Source: Candidatus Leptofilum proximum
Lineage (GTDB): Bacteria > Chloroflexota > Anaerolineae > Promineifilales > Promineifilaceae
DNA: 64,000 nucleotides
Reading direction: 5' to 3'
Assembly (NCBI GenBank): GCA_016710325.1
Contig: JADJXK010000002.1
Location: 1 to 64,000, forward strand
Positions 52,627 to 62,122 of this stretch are shown piece after piece (positions within the stretch are counted from its first letter, which is position 1; each line of letters opens with the position of its first letter). Made by a program: the position numbers and the translations under genes. The notes below the pieces were generated by a model. The model did not search any database. It saw nothing but the letters and a program-made list of their open reading frames with translations, and was not told where the DNA came from.

Positions 52627-53775
52627 ATGAACTTTGAATTAAGTGAAGAACAGCGTGAATTTCAGCACATTGTGCACGACTTTGTGGCCAAAGAGCTTAA
52701 GCCGATGGCCCGCGAGACAGATGCGACTGGCGAGTTTAACTGGACGGCCGTTAAAAAGATGGGGCCAATCGGCCTGTTGGGGCTGGAAGTTCCCGAAGAA
52801 TATGGCGGAGCGGCTGTAGACGCCGTCAGCGCGGCCATCGCCATTGAGGAGCTGGGCTGGGGCTGCGGCTCCACCGCCCTGGCGATATCGGCGCACAACG
52901 GGCTGGCCCTGGGGCCGATTGTGAAATACGGCAGCGAGGCGCAAAAGGCTCAATGGCTGCCGCCGCTGGCTACTGGCCAGGGCAAACTGGGCTGCCTCTC
53001 GCTCACGGAGCCGGGTGCCGGGTCGGATTTGCAGGGTGGGGTGCGCACGATGGCCGTAAAAGAAGGCGACTCCTGGATCATCGACGGTGCCAAAATGTGG
53101 ATGACCAACGCCTCCATCTCCGACCTGATGGTGGTGCTGTGCCGCACCGATTCCGCAGGGGGCAGCCACTCGCTGAGCCACATCCTGGTACCCACCAACA
53201 CGCCGGGCATCAGCATCGGCCCGGCGGAAAAGAAGATGGGTTTGAAGGGCTCACCCACACACGCTGTGACCTTTGAAGAGGTCAGGGTGCCCCTGGAAAA
53301 TCTGCTAGGGCAAGAAGGGCGCGGCTTGCAGCAAACGTTGGCCACGCTGGACAGCGGCCGTATCGGCATTGGTGCGTTGGCGGTGGGGTTGGGACAGGCG
53401 GCGTATGAAGCGGCCGTTAATTATGCCCACGAGCGCGAAACCTTTGGCCAGCCCATTGCCCACTATCAGGCCATCCAGTGGATGCTGGCCGACGCCGCCA
53501 CCGAACTGCAAGCGGCCCGCCTGATGGTGTACTGGGCGGCGTCGCTCAAGGGAGCGGGCAAGCGCTACACTAAAGAGGCGGCTATGGCCAAGTTGTTTGC
53601 CACCGAGGCGAGCGAGCGCGTCTGCCGCAACGCCATCCAGATTCATGGCGGTTACGGCTACAGTAGCGAATTTGAAGTGGAGCGCCTGTACCGCGACACC
53701 CGCCTCATGACCATCGGCGAAGGCACCAGCGAAATTCAGCGCCTGGTGATTGCTCGCCATATTTTGGATTTATAA
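52627..53775 (+). CDS. Acyl-CoA dehydrogenase
   Basis: A 382-residue FAD flavoprotein of fatty acid or branched-chain acyl oxidation. Begins MNFELSEEQREFQHIVHDFV. Signatures: CLSLTEPGAGSDLQGGVRTM, WIIDGAKMWMTNASISDLMV, GRIGIGALAVGLGQAAYEAA, IQIHGGYGYSSEFEVERLYR and DTRLMTIGEGTSEIQRLVIA, in which the Glu of GEGTSEIQ is the catalytic base of the short/medium-chain type. Electrons would go to an ETF, and a pair is encoded in this window. Substrate chain length is not decided. RBS GGGAG before ATG 52627. Confidence 0.93.
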   Translation: MNFELSEEQREFQHIVHDFVAKELKPMARETDATGEFNWTAVKKMGPIGLLGLEVPEEYGGAAVDAVSAAIAIEELGWGCGSTALAISAHNGLALGPIVKYGSEAQKAQWLPPLATGQGKLGCLSLTEPGAGSDLQGGVRTMAVKEGDSWIIDGAKMWMTNASISDLMVVLCRTDSAGGSHSLSHILVPTNTPGISIGPAEKKMGLKGSPTHAVTFEEVRVPLENLLGQEGRGLQQTLATLDSGRIGIGALAVGLGQAAYEAAVNYAHERETFGQPIAHYQAIQWMLADAATELQAARLMVYWAASLKGAGKRYTKEAAMAKLFATEASERVCRNAIQIHGGYGYSSEFEVERLYRDTRLMTIGEGTSEIQRLVIARHILDL

Positions 53776-53802
53776 GCAAGGGGTGACACCTGTAATAAAT
53801 AT

Positions 53803-53852
53803 CTGCGGGAGGCTTCCTTCTGGCGAATTGCGCCGTAGAAAACCTCCCGCAG
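53803..53852 (+). terminator. Probable terminator hairpin after acyl-CoA dehydrogenase
   Basis: Arms CTGCGGGAGG and CCTCCCGCAG enclose a 30-base loop that itself folds (GGCGAATTGCGCC). It separates this gene from the convergent cadherin-repeat gene. Confidence 0.65.
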
Positions 53853-53902
53853 GTTGGTTGAAAGTTGGATGAATCGAGACGCCTGAACTGCGTCTTGCTT
53901 TT

Positions 53903-56227
53903 TTAGTTTACGCGCAAGTTGTACGTTGTGTTGGTCACGGGCACGCTGTACACCCGGATGTAATACGTCCCGGCGGGCCGTACACCCAGGTTGATTATCT
54001 TGGTGGACTGGGAGTTCCCATTATTTTGCAGGGCTACCAAACCGCTGCCACATACCCCACCATACACCACCAGCTGCCCCTGGGCAGGTTCAAAGTTAGA
54101 CAGCGTAATGGTGAGATTGCCCGGGCTGGTCAGGGTGAAGGCATACCAGTCCTCAACGTCATCGGAGGTGAACTCGTAGGTGATACCGCTGCCAATGGCG
54201 TAGGCCTGGCCACAGTGGTTGTTGGGCTCAATTGGCGGATAGTTGTTGAGCATGATGGGTAAATAAATATGGGTGATAGGCAGTGGATCCACGTTGATGG
54301 TGACGGTAGCCGTGTCAGGCAAATTCCCCTTGTCCAGCACCTGAACCGTCAGGTTGTAGGTAGGCATGGTATCAGCATCTAGCTTAGTGCTGTCATTGAC
54401 GGTGATTTGACCAGTGGTGGGGTTGATGGCAAACGCGGTACCGGCATTACCGCCAATAATCGAAAAAGTGAGCGTGTCTACCGTATCTGGATCGGTGGCC
54501 GTTACCGTGCCAACAGCTGCGCCATTTGGACTATCCTCCTGAATGATAAACGTGGCATTGTTCACCGTCGGCGCCTCGTTTTTGTCGGTCAGGTTGATGG
54601 TAATGGATGCTGTATTGGTTTTGTGATCAATTGGTTCAGGCAGGCCATTGTCTGTCACCTGGATAGTAAGGTTAAAGGTGGGGGTGACTTCATAGTTTAA
54701 CGGTGTGCTGTTGGCTACCGTGATCTGGCCAGTGTTGACATTTATAGCAAAGGCTGAACTGGTGTTGCCGCCAACGATGGCAAAAGTTACCGGACCTTCG
54801 GGGTCACTTGCTATGACAGTGCCAACGGCCGTTCCCACCGAGCTGTTTTCCATAAGGGAAAAAGTGGCTTCATTTACCGTCGGGATTTCATTGATGTCAT
54901 TGACGTTGATGCTGATTTCGGCCGTATCCGTGAGAACCCCATCGCTGACCTCAACGGTGAGCGTGAAGTGGGGTGTGTCCCCTAGCGCCTCAAAGTCAAG
55001 GGCGCTGCCATCTTCCACGGTAATCTGGCCAGAGGTTCCATTAATATCAAAAACGTTGACATCTCCATCAATGATGCTGTAGGTAAGGATGTCCATTTCT
55101 GGGTCTGTTGCGTCCGGGGTGCCTACCTCCGTTCCGTTTGGGCTATTTTCGTCTACAGTGAGAGTCTGGTCAGAGACTGCGGGCGGTTCATTAACGGGGG
55201 TTAGATTGATGACGACCGCTTCACCATCTGAGGCTTCAGCAATATCTTGTGCTCTAATGGTCAGGGTATAGCTGGTGGGCGGGGTGTCGTAATCGAGTAG
55301 GTTCTCATTGGCCACGATGATTTGGCTGCTGGTGGCGTTAACGGCGCTAAGGGCAAAGACCCCACCCGTGTTGCCGTTAGTTATAGAAAAGGTTAAGGAA
55401 TCGCCGGTGTCCACATCGGTGGCGGTGATGGGGGTGCCTACAGGATCATTTGTCTTGGCATCTTCCGGTAGGCTAAACGGCCCGGCTGGCGTGATGGTGG
55501 GTGGCTCATTGACATTCTGCAGGTTGATGGTAATGGTGGCCTGATCGGTCAGATTGCCGCTGTCCTCCACTTCAACCGTGAGGGTGAAGGTGGGGTTCGT
55601 TTCGAAGTCCAGCGGCCCGCTGTCGCTCACTTTAATCTCGCCGGTGCTGGTGACAATGGTAAACGCATCATCCGGCAGGCTGTTGGTGATGGTGTAAGTC
55701 AACGTATCCCCAAAATCGGAATCGGTGGCAGTAACAGTACCTACAGTTGTGTTTACGCTGCTATTTTCGGCTAAGTTAAAAGATGTATCACTCAAAACAG
55801 GCGCCTGGTCAAAAACCGGATCTACTGTGATAGCAAAAGTGGTTTCGGGCACTGTAGACCCGGCGCTGGTTGCCACAGTAAAGTTAAAACTGTCGCTGGC
55901 GTTTTCGCTGCCGTCATGCGTATAGCTTAGCAGGCTTGCGTCGATGTTGGTCTGGGTAAATTCGCCAGGCAGGCTTAGCGTGGAGCCATCCAGATTCAAA
56001 AATCCGTGCGCAGGTAAGGAAACCAGGGTATAGGTGATAAGCGCTCCGGGAGTGTCGTCTTCAACGAGCAGAACGGTATTGTCTATGACGTTTCCGCTGC
56101 TGCCTTCGTTTACAGTTAACCCCTCATTGGTCAACGTGGCTGCTGCCAGGGCGCTGCCCAGCCAAAAAGTAATGGCAACAGCTGCCAGCAGAACTGCCAA
56201 AATTGTTAGGACACGATTTCTCCGCAT
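53903..56227 (-). CDS. Secreted cadherin-repeat protein with C-terminal PPC-like domain
   Basis: A 774-residue exported protein. Signal peptide at ~1-29 (VLTILAVLLAAVAITFWLGS). A CSPG-type repeat (~30-140; TQTNIDASLLSYTHDGSENA) comes first. Five cadherin-like repeats follow (~145-655), each with VGTVTATD/S-type and DFE/DYD/LNYE calcium motifs and ending near INLxNVNEPP. The end (~665-774) is a PPC-like beta domain (EPNNHCGQAYAIGS, DDVEDWYAFTLTSPGNLTIT, PAGTYYIRVYS) that is very like the end of the protein at 58607. Likely a calcium-dependent adhesin or matrix protein. No membrane tail seen. It follows the first pseudokinase gene, 52 bases downstream. Confidence 0.85.
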   Translation of the reverse strand: MRRNRVLTILAVLLAAVAITFWLGSALAAATLTNEGLTVNEGSSGNVIDNTVLLVEDDTPGALITYTLVSLPAHGFLNLDGSTLSLPGEFTQTNIDASLLSYTHDGSENASDSFNFTVATSAGSTVPETTFAITVDPVFDQAPVLSDTSFNLAENSSVNTTVGTVTATDSDFGDTLTYTITNSLPDDAFTIVTSTGEIKVSDSGPLDFETNPTFTLTVEVEDSGNLTDQATITINLQNVNEPPTITPAGPFSLPEDAKTNDPVGTPITATDVDTGDSLTFSITNGNTGGVFALSAVNATSSQIIVANENLLDYDTPPTSYTLTIRAQDIAEASDGEAVVINLTPVNEPPAVSDQTLTVDENSPNGTEVGTPDATDPEMDILTYSIIDGDVNVFDINGTSGQITVEDGSALDFEALGDTPHFTLTVEVSDGVLTDTAEISINVNDINEIPTVNEATFSLMENSSVGTAVGTVIASDPEGPVTFAIVGGNTSSAFAINVNTGQITVANSTPLNYEVTPTFNLTIQVTDNGLPEPIDHKTNTASITINLTDKNEAPTVNNATFIIQEDSPNGAAVGTVTATDPDTVDTLTFSIIGGNAGTAFAINPTTGQITVNDSTKLDADTMPTYNLTVQVLDKGNLPDTATVTINVDPLPITHIYLPIMLNNYPPIEPNNHCGQAYAIGSGITYEFTSDDVEDWYAFTLTSPGNLTITLSNFEPAQGQLVVYGGVCGSGLVALQNNGNSQSTKIINLGVRPAGTYYIRVYSVPVTNTTYNLRVN

Positions 56228-56279
56228 ATCGATACTCTATCGATACTTCTTGTTATTCATTGGCAAGGCAATCAATAAC

Positions 56280-58232
56280 CTAAGGTCCCGGTACTGTCGG
56301 TAACGGCGGGATAGTAGGATTCGGTGTATTTGTTGGCGATGGTGGATTGCTCCCACCGCCACCACCACCGCCTGGCACGATTGTAGGCGTATAGGTAGGT
56401 GTGGGTGTGTTAGTTGGCGTTGGTGTGGGTGTATTGGTAGGCCGGGCAGGGAGGGTCACGGCAATACCCACCGTGTTAATGCTTGTTTCATCAAGGGGAC
56501 GGACAGCAATGGCGGCTAGCCAGCCACGAGTCCCGTCGTCCAAAATAACGTTGTACCAGTCGCCCGCAGGGGTATCTTTGGCCAGTACGGCCACCACATC
56601 CCCTTCGTACAGGTAGCGCAAAATCGGGAAGACGGTGTCTGGGCCCTGTCGCAGGCTGGCTGAACTAACCGATACTTCAACCTGGGGGATGGGGGTGGGT
56701 GATGAGGTGGCTGTGGCAGTGGCTGATGCGGTTGGTGTGGGGGTAAATGTTGGGGTCGCAGGCGCAGGCTTAATATTGATCCGCCGGTTGCTGCTGGTGG
56801 CGATGTTCCGGTTGGTATTCAAATCTTCCAGCACGATTTGCCATTCAGAAGAAGGGCTGCTGCTTTCAGGCAGGAGCGTTTGCAGAGTGTAGGTGCCATC
56901 ACTGGTGGGTGTGCTGATGGTGCCGAGCAGGGAACGGCCGTTTTCGGTCAACAGATACACGGAAAACTGCTGGTTTTCTTGCAGGGCTTCGCTCCAGGTC
57001 CAGCGGAAGTTGGCTGTGTCACCAGCCTCAAACTCAGTCTCATCGGCCGGGGCCAAAACGTCGATGGTACCCAGTGTGGGCAGCTCAACAGCGGGTGGTG
57101 TGTTTGTTGGCTGGCTGGCAGCCCCCTCTGCGGTCAGATTCAGCGTGGGGCTGGGCAGCACATCGTTTGTCGTGGTGCTGTCTGCCACGATGGCGGGTTG
57201 GGTGGGTTCGGCGTTGTTGGCATTCTGCACCAAAGCCCAGATGCCGGCACTGGCGATACACACAATCAGGGTAACGACGGCGACAGCCAGACCAAGCCGG
57301 GAGCGCCGGGGTGCAGGTGGGGCCAACACGGCCGTTTCTCCCCGTGTTTGTACCAGCAGGCGCTCGCTTTGCAGCGCCTCATTAACTGCCTCTAAATATT
57401 CTTTGATGCTGCCGTAACGTCCCCAGGGTTGGGCTCGCAGACCTTTTTCCAAGAGGTCGTACGTTTCCCGCGATAAATCTGGCCGTTTTTGTTCCAACGT
57501 GGTGTTTTTCGGCAAGATACCCTGGATGATCGTACGCCAAAAGGGGATAGGTTCTTCGGGCAGTTCGTTGGTTAAAATCTCATACAAAATCACAGACATC
57601 GAATAGATCTGGCTGCGACTGTTGATTGGTTTGCCCTGATGCTGCTCAGGAGCCACATAAGCATGGTTATCGGCGTCCAAAGCGTGGGCCATTTTGGCGA
57701 CCATGCCATTTTCTACCATCGGAACACCGAGATCAACTACTACAACGGTGCCATCCTGCTTCAACTGGATAGTGTCTGGGGACAGATAGTAGTGGTAAAG
57801 CTCCAGGCGTTCGGCCAACTCCAGCGCTTCGGCCATCTGGCGCACAATTTTTAGGGCGTAGATAGTGTTGGCGGGAGAGGACTGCTGCGACAGCTGGATC
57901 AGCCGTTCGCGCAGGGTGATACCTTCAACCAGATCGCGGGCTATGTACGGCCGATCGTTGGGGGTGACACCAATCTGGTAAACCTGGGCAATGTTGGGGT
58001 GTTTGAGCTTGGCCACCTTGTTCATCTTGGCGACGAACTGTTCGGCAAACTGCTTTTTATTGTTGAAAGTAGGCAGCAAAATCTCAACCGCCACGGTGCG
58101 GTTTTCGTCTACATCGAAGGCACGATAAAGATCGGTGACGGCCGTTTGGTTTATATGAGCTTCTAATTTGTATTGATCGATTAGTTGATCATATAAAGTT
58201 GACGACCGTGCCTGGTCTTTTTGGATATCCAT
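56280..58232 (-). CDS. Membrane-spanning Ser/Thr kinase-like protein (pseudokinase) with SH3b ectodomain
   Basis: A 650-residue protein with an N-terminal bacterial Ser/Thr kinase fold (~20-280), a membrane helix at ~317-337 and a long exterior. Kinase shape remains (YVAPEQHQGKPINSRSQIYS, MSVILYEILTNELP) but catalytic residues are lost: the beta3 lysine is Glu50 (TVAVEILLP), the HRD loop is YHYYLSPDTI (146-155, no Asp), and DFG is DLGV (167-170). The exterior has a FN3/Ig-like domain (~385-490; DVLAPADETEFEAGDT), an SH3b domain (~520-590; SLRQGPDTVFPILRYLYEGD) and a Thr/Pro/Gly-rich end. Probably a sensor that no longer phosphorylates. Gene lies upstream of the cadherin gene. Confidence 0.82.
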   Translation of the reverse strand: MDIQKDQARSSTLYDQLIDQYKLEAHINQTAVTDLYRAFDVDENRTVAVEILLPTFNNKKQFAEQFVAKMNKVAKLKHPNIAQVYQIGVTPNDRPYIARDLVEGITLRERLIQLSQQSSPANTIYALKIVRQMAEALELAERLELYHYYLSPDTIQLKQDGTVVVVDLGVPMVENGMVAKMAHALDADNHAYVAPEQHQGKPINSRSQIYSMSVILYEILTNELPEEPIPFWRTIIQGILPKNTTLEQKRPDLSRETYDLLEKGLRAQPWGRYGSIKEYLEAVNEALQSERLLVQTRGETAVLAPPAPRRSRLGLAVAVVTLIVCIASAGIWALVQNANNAEPTQPAIVADSTTTNDVLPSPTLNLTAEGAASQPTNTPPAVELPTLGTIDVLAPADETEFEAGDTANFRWTWSEALQENQQFSVYLLTENGRSLLGTISTPTSDGTYTLQTLLPESSSPSSEWQIVLEDLNTNRNIATSSNRRINIKPAPATPTFTPTPTASATATATSSPTPIPQVEVSVSSASLRQGPDTVFPILRYLYEGDVVAVLAKDTPAGDWYNVILDDGTRGWLAAIAVRPLDETSINTVGIAVTLPARPTNTPTPTPTNTPTPTYTPTIVPGGGGGGGSNPPSPTNTPNPTIPPLPTVPGP

Positions 58233-58606
58233 TCGTTCCTGACATTTCGATCTTATGCAAAGTAATCGAAATCATTATAGCGCAAGACCAATGTAAGTTG
58301 TAATGTTTGGGCTCGCAATTCAGACGAGCGTGCAGGTTGCGGCTGTGGTGCTGCCCGTAAAGCCATTACTGGTTTATTCACACTGACAATAGCCTGTGTT
58401 GTGGGCCGCTCTCTTCCTAAACTTGTTGACGCCGGGCCAACGATGAACTCGTCAACTGCTCTGACTACAACACACACATTTTGTTAGTTGATCTTACCAA
58501 CTAAAAGTTTCGATCTATCTTACGAATTGTCCAGAGGGGTTGCTTGAGGAACAAACTGCCAGCCAGTTCACGTGCCGTCTGGCTGGCAGTTTGTTCAAAG
58601 TCTACC
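58233..58606. other. Intergenic region with a strong inverted repeat
   Basis: 374 bases between the two modules. Only clear structure is the terminator at 58549-58596. The upstream part probably holds the promoter of the first pseudokinase gene. A weak reading frame (58253-58477, minus) has no family features and is not accepted as a gene. Confidence 0.7.
58549..58596 (-). terminator. Terminator hairpin after the CARDB-like gene
   Basis: 17-base arms GAACAAACTGCCAGCCA and TGGCTGGCAGTTTGTTC, perfectly complementary, 14-base loop. Placed ten bases past the stop of the minus-strand gene at 58607. Confidence 0.85.
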
Positions 58607-60196
58607 TTACGGCGTGGCAACGGTTAACGTGTATTTTTGGTTAGTGTTGGTTGGCCCATCATTGATGATCCAGACGAAGTAGCTGCCGGCCGGTTGGTTG
58701 GTCAGGTTGATGGTTTTGGTAGTGGCAAAATCACCGTTTTGCCCCAGAAAGGTGAGATTGCCACATGTGCCACGCCAGATCGTGATTTGCCCGGCGACGG
58801 GGGCGAAGTTGGTCAGACTGGCTGTGAGGCTGCTGTTGGCGTCCAGGGTGAAGCTGTACCAGTCATTGACGTCTTCGGCCAGGAATTGGGCGGGTTGGTT
58901 GAGGCCAATGGGGAAACTCTGGCTGCAGCTGTTGTTGGGCTCGCCGAGGGCGTTGTGATTGGTGTAGTTGTTTAACGCGATGGGCAGGTAGAGGCTGTAG
59001 GTGTCGATGGTGGGTGGATCAACCGGCTCTACTTCAATGGTTGCGGCCGTTTCTGCCGCGAGGTTGGTGTTGGTGAGGGGTTCAACAGCCGTTGCCGTAA
59101 AGTTGATGGTGCCGCTCGCCGTAGGTGTAAAGGTGCAGTGGAAAACGGCCGTTTGCCCCGGCGCTAAGTTATTACTCGTGAAGCTGCACACTGAGGGCGT
59201 TGATGTTACCTTAATGTCGGTTATGGGGGTTATGCCTTTGTTGGTGACTTTCAGATCCAAAGTGATCTGCTCACCCTCAGGGACCGTGACGTCATCTGGC
59301 TGCACTACCAGCTCCAGGCCTGGATTAATCACGTTTGGTGAGATGGTGTTTTCATCTTCAACCGCATAGTTGATGTCGGTGGCGGTTGCCTGAACCGTGG
59401 CCGTGTTTTCCATGCCCTCGGCCGCGTTGAGTACCTGGCAGGTGTAGCTGGTGCTGGCTCCCGGCGCCAGATCGGGCAGGCTGCCCGCGCTGCGGTTGCA
59501 GGCGGTGAAAGCGTTATTGCTAACTGCCAGATCGTTAAGCGTTACGTCGCCGCTGTTTTCAATGGTCACTTCTACAGTGAATGGGTCGCCCACCAAAATA
59601 TTGGGCGGCGTCACCTGCTGGGTGATTTGCACGGCCGGATTGTAAACCTCGATGAAATCATAGAAGATGTTGGCGATAAAAAGAGCGTTGGTATTTTGAT
59701 CCATCTCCAGGGACAGGATGATCTCTTGCCCGGCGTACTGGCTGATGTCGATGAGGGCGTTTTGCCAGGTGGCTGGACCGGTCGGTCCGTTAACAGTCAG
59801 CGTCCAAATCTCATCATTGTTGATAAACACCCGGGCTTTATCCTGATTTGATAAATCCGGTAGAGTTTTGAGGGGGGCATACCAGAATGAAAGTATAGCC
59901 CCATCCGGACCCAGGGTAATTGTTTGGCGAGCACCGTTGTTGCTTACGGCATTATTGCAGTAGCCGCCAGCCCACAGCGACCGATTGCCGTCATAGTTCC
60001 CCGCCGATCCTATGACACTAGACCAGTCGCCTATACTATTCGCCGTGCAGGCAGTGTTGAAATATTGTTCCCAGGCGGTCGGCTGGTTTTCAAAGCTGCC
60101 GTCGTGAATCAGCCCGGCAGAAAGTTGGGAGACGATGAAGAGCAAGATGAACAGAATTGAGGCAATTCGAAAGGTCAAAATTCGTCGCCGGTTCAT
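58607..60196 (-). CDS. Secreted multi-domain protein with C-terminal PPC-like domain
   Basis: A 529-residue exported protein. Signal peptide ~1-28 (ILTFRIASILFILLFIVSQL). An N-terminal jelly-roll domain (~30-185; GLIHDGSFENQPTAWEQYFN, LGPDGAILSFWYAPLKTL) resembles carbohydrate-binding modules. Two DUF11/CARDB-like Ig domains follow (~190-410; NILVGDPFTVEVTIENSGD, DLKVTNKGITPITDIKV, PGQTAVFHCTFTPT). The end (~420-529) is a PPC-like domain (EPNNSCSQSFPIGL, DVNDWYSFTLDANSSLTASL, PAGSYFVWIINDG) homologous to that of the cadherin-repeat protein. The gene follows the second pseudokinase on the same strand, 175 bases downstream of its stop. Confidence 0.82.
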   Translation of the reverse strand: MNRRRILTFRIASILFILLFIVSQLSAGLIHDGSFENQPTAWEQYFNTACTANSIGDWSSVIGSAGNYDGNRSLWAGGYCNNAVSNNGARQTITLGPDGAILSFWYAPLKTLPDLSNQDKARVFINNDEIWTLTVNGPTGPATWQNALIDISQYAGQEIILSLEMDQNTNALFIANIFYDFIEVYNPAVQITQQVTPPNILVGDPFTVEVTIENSGDVTLNDLAVSNNAFTACNRSAGSLPDLAPGASTSYTCQVLNAAEGMENTATVQATATDINYAVEDENTISPNVINPGLELVVQPDDVTVPEGEQITLDLKVTNKGITPITDIKVTSTPSVCSFTSNNLAPGQTAVFHCTFTPTASGTINFTATAVEPLTNTNLAAETAATIEVEPVDPPTIDTYSLYLPIALNNYTNHNALGEPNNSCSQSFPIGLNQPAQFLAEDVNDWYSFTLDANSSLTASLTNFAPVAGQITIWRGTCGNLTFLGQNGDFATTKTINLTNQPAGSYFVWIINDGPTNTNQKYTLTVATP

Positions 60197-60371
60197 GGGA
60201 TTGTTCCTCTAAGTGTTGATTGTTCTCAGGCCCGGCAAACAAGGCAGGGAATCAGAGAAGGGACAACACACGCTTTAGTTGTTTGCTTCGGGCTTCCGCA
60301 AGGTTGTTGAATTAGTGTTCCGTTAAAAAGTTGCGATGTTCCTTAAGGAACTGTGACAGTGAAGAGCAAAT

Positions 60372-61997
60372 TTACGGGGACGGCGGTTTCACCGTAGGCG
60401 TTGGCGGCTCCGGCGGTGTTGTAGATGTTGGATTGGGGCCTGGAGGAGGCGATGTCGGGTTGGGGCCGGGTGGTGATGGGGTTGTTGTTCCTGGTACGGC
60501 CGTTGCTGCCACAGGCGTGGTGGTGGCGGTAGGATTGGGTGAGAAGGGCACCCAAATTTGCTGGCCCACGCTGAGCAGAGTGCCTTCCAGACAGTTCACT
60601 TCTTGCAGTTGTTGGACGGTGGTGTTGGTGGCCTGCCCAATTGCCGAAAGGGAGTCGTTGGCCTGGATCGAATAAAGAACCCAGCCAAAGGGGGGTGAGG
60701 GCACGCAGCTAACCACTTCAGTAGGTTCAGGGGTGGCTGTGTCGGTTGGGGTGCTGGTAGGTTCGGTGGTGGGTTCGGTTGTGGCGGTGGGTGAGGGTGC
60801 GGTAGGTGTAGCGGGAACGGCCGTTTCTGTGGGTGCCTCGGTGGCAGTCGGCGGGTCAGTGGCGGCGGCGGTCGGTATAACTTCGGCTTCCTGCTCTTGT
60901 TCCACCATCGTAGCCGTCGCCGTGGGGCCAGTGAGCTCAAGCAGCTCTTCCTCGGCGGGCAAAACCACCATGTCTGGCGGCGGCGAGGGAGAGCCATTCT
61001 GGCGCGCACCGCGTACCCAAAACAGCACCAGGATCAGCAAAACGATCACGATCACTGCCGGGACAGCAATTTTGAGCGTCTGGGGTTGGCTCAGGCGTCC
61101 AAGCCACATGAGCCAGACAGGTGGCGGTGGAGGCGGCGGTGCGGCTTCGGCGGCCACTGCCCGTTCCAGTGCCTTTTGCTGGTCAGCGGCCGTTTCGTAG
61201 CGGCTCCATTCTTTTTGCCAGATGCTGTCCTGGACGGCCGTATAGGTTGCCTGGGTCAATCCCGGGCGCAGCTCCTGCAGGGGTACTTCCCGCGCCATAC
61301 CCTTGTGCTCAAAAATATCCCACTCAGACATTGGCAGCGGAGGCAGCGTCCCGGCCAGCAGTCGGTAGAGCAAAACGCCCAGCGAAAAAACATTGCTGCG
61401 GCCCGATAGGGTTTTGCCAGCCATCTGTTCCGGCGAGGTGTAATCGAGCTGGCGCGATGGATCGGCGTCCTCTAGAGCGGGTGCTGGCGGCGTCGGCGGC
61501 ACAACCAGGTCCAACAAGAGCGGCGTGCCCGCCGCATTCACATAGACGTTTTCCGGGCGCAGGTCATGGTGAATCAGGCCAGTGGGATGGGCGTTGGCCA
61601 GCCCAGCGGCCAGCTGCTGTACCAGATCAATCGCTCTGACGGCCTGACTTTTATCGGCTGGATCGGGCGCGGCCAGAAAGTCGGGGTGGTTGGCCAGGAA
61701 GTGGCCTTCATGGTAGGGGAAGGTGGCATACGGCCGTTTCTCTACCGTGCCATAGTCCAGTACCGGCAAGATGTTTTTGTGTTCCAGCTGAGCGGCCGTT
61801 TCCGCTCGTCGCAAAAAGCGGTCTGGCAGATCGCCGGTCACTGCCTCAGGCCGCAGGGTGACCAGGAAAACGGTGCTGCCCGTTTTTTCATCCGTGGCCC
61901 GGTAGATCGCACTGATCGCCTGCTCCACCAGCTGTTCCTGCAGCGAATAATGACTTATTTGGTTAAGGTCACTCTTTTTATTTTTTACTGGTGGCAT
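60372..61997 (-). CDS. Membrane-spanning Ser/Thr kinase-like protein (partly degenerate) with LysM ectodomain
   Basis: A 541-residue protein with a kinase-like domain (~15-285), a membrane helix at ~305-325 (VPAVIVIVLLILVLFW), a Thr/Pro-rich linker and a LysM domain (~430-480; GWVLYSIQANDSLSAIGQAT). The catalytic loop is kept (IHHDLRPENVYV, Asp145, Asn150). The beta3 region has no lysine (STVFLVTLRP, Val46 where Lys is expected), and DFG reads DLVV (163-166). ATP use is doubtful. LysM should bind peptidoglycan or related glycans, suggesting a wall sensor. Paired with the downstream PPC-ended protein at 58607. The 3' end is Pro/Thr-rich with many PPGPNPT units. Confidence 0.82.
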   Translation of the reverse strand: MPPVKNKKSDLNQISHYSLQEQLVEQAISAIYRATDEKTGSTVFLVTLRPEAVTGDLPDRFLRRAETAAQLEHKNILPVLDYGTVEKRPYATFPYHEGHFLANHPDFLAAPDPADKSQAVRAIDLVQQLAAGLANAHPTGLIHHDLRPENVYVNAAGTPLLLDLVVPPTPPAPALEDADPSRQLDYTSPEQMAGKTLSGRSNVFSLGVLLYRLLAGTLPPLPMSEWDIFEHKGMAREVPLQELRPGLTQATYTAVQDSIWQKEWSRYETAADQQKALERAVAAEAAPPPPPPPVWLMWLGRLSQPQTLKIAVPAVIVIVLLILVLFWVRGARQNGSPSPPPDMVVLPAEEELLELTGPTATATMVEQEQEAEVIPTAAATDPPTATEAPTETAVPATPTAPSPTATTEPTTEPTSTPTDTATPEPTEVVSCVPSPPFGWVLYSIQANDSLSAIGQATNTTVQQLQEVNCLEGTLLSVGQQIWVPFSPNPTATTTPVAATAVPGTTTPSPPGPNPTSPPPGPNPTSTTPPEPPTPTVKPPSP

Positions 61998-62122
61998 AAA
62001 TCTATCAAATCAAGCTCACAACAATACATGGCCCAAATGAGGCACGGATAATTTTAGACGGACCCATTATACACGTTCTGAAAATTGGTTAAAGCAAAAA
62101 ACAGAAAAAGATATACCTATAC

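Noticed and set aside
58253..58477. A possible 74-residue protein in the gap between the modules
   Set aside because: No ribosome binding site, no hydrophobic or conserved pattern, and composition unlike neighbours.
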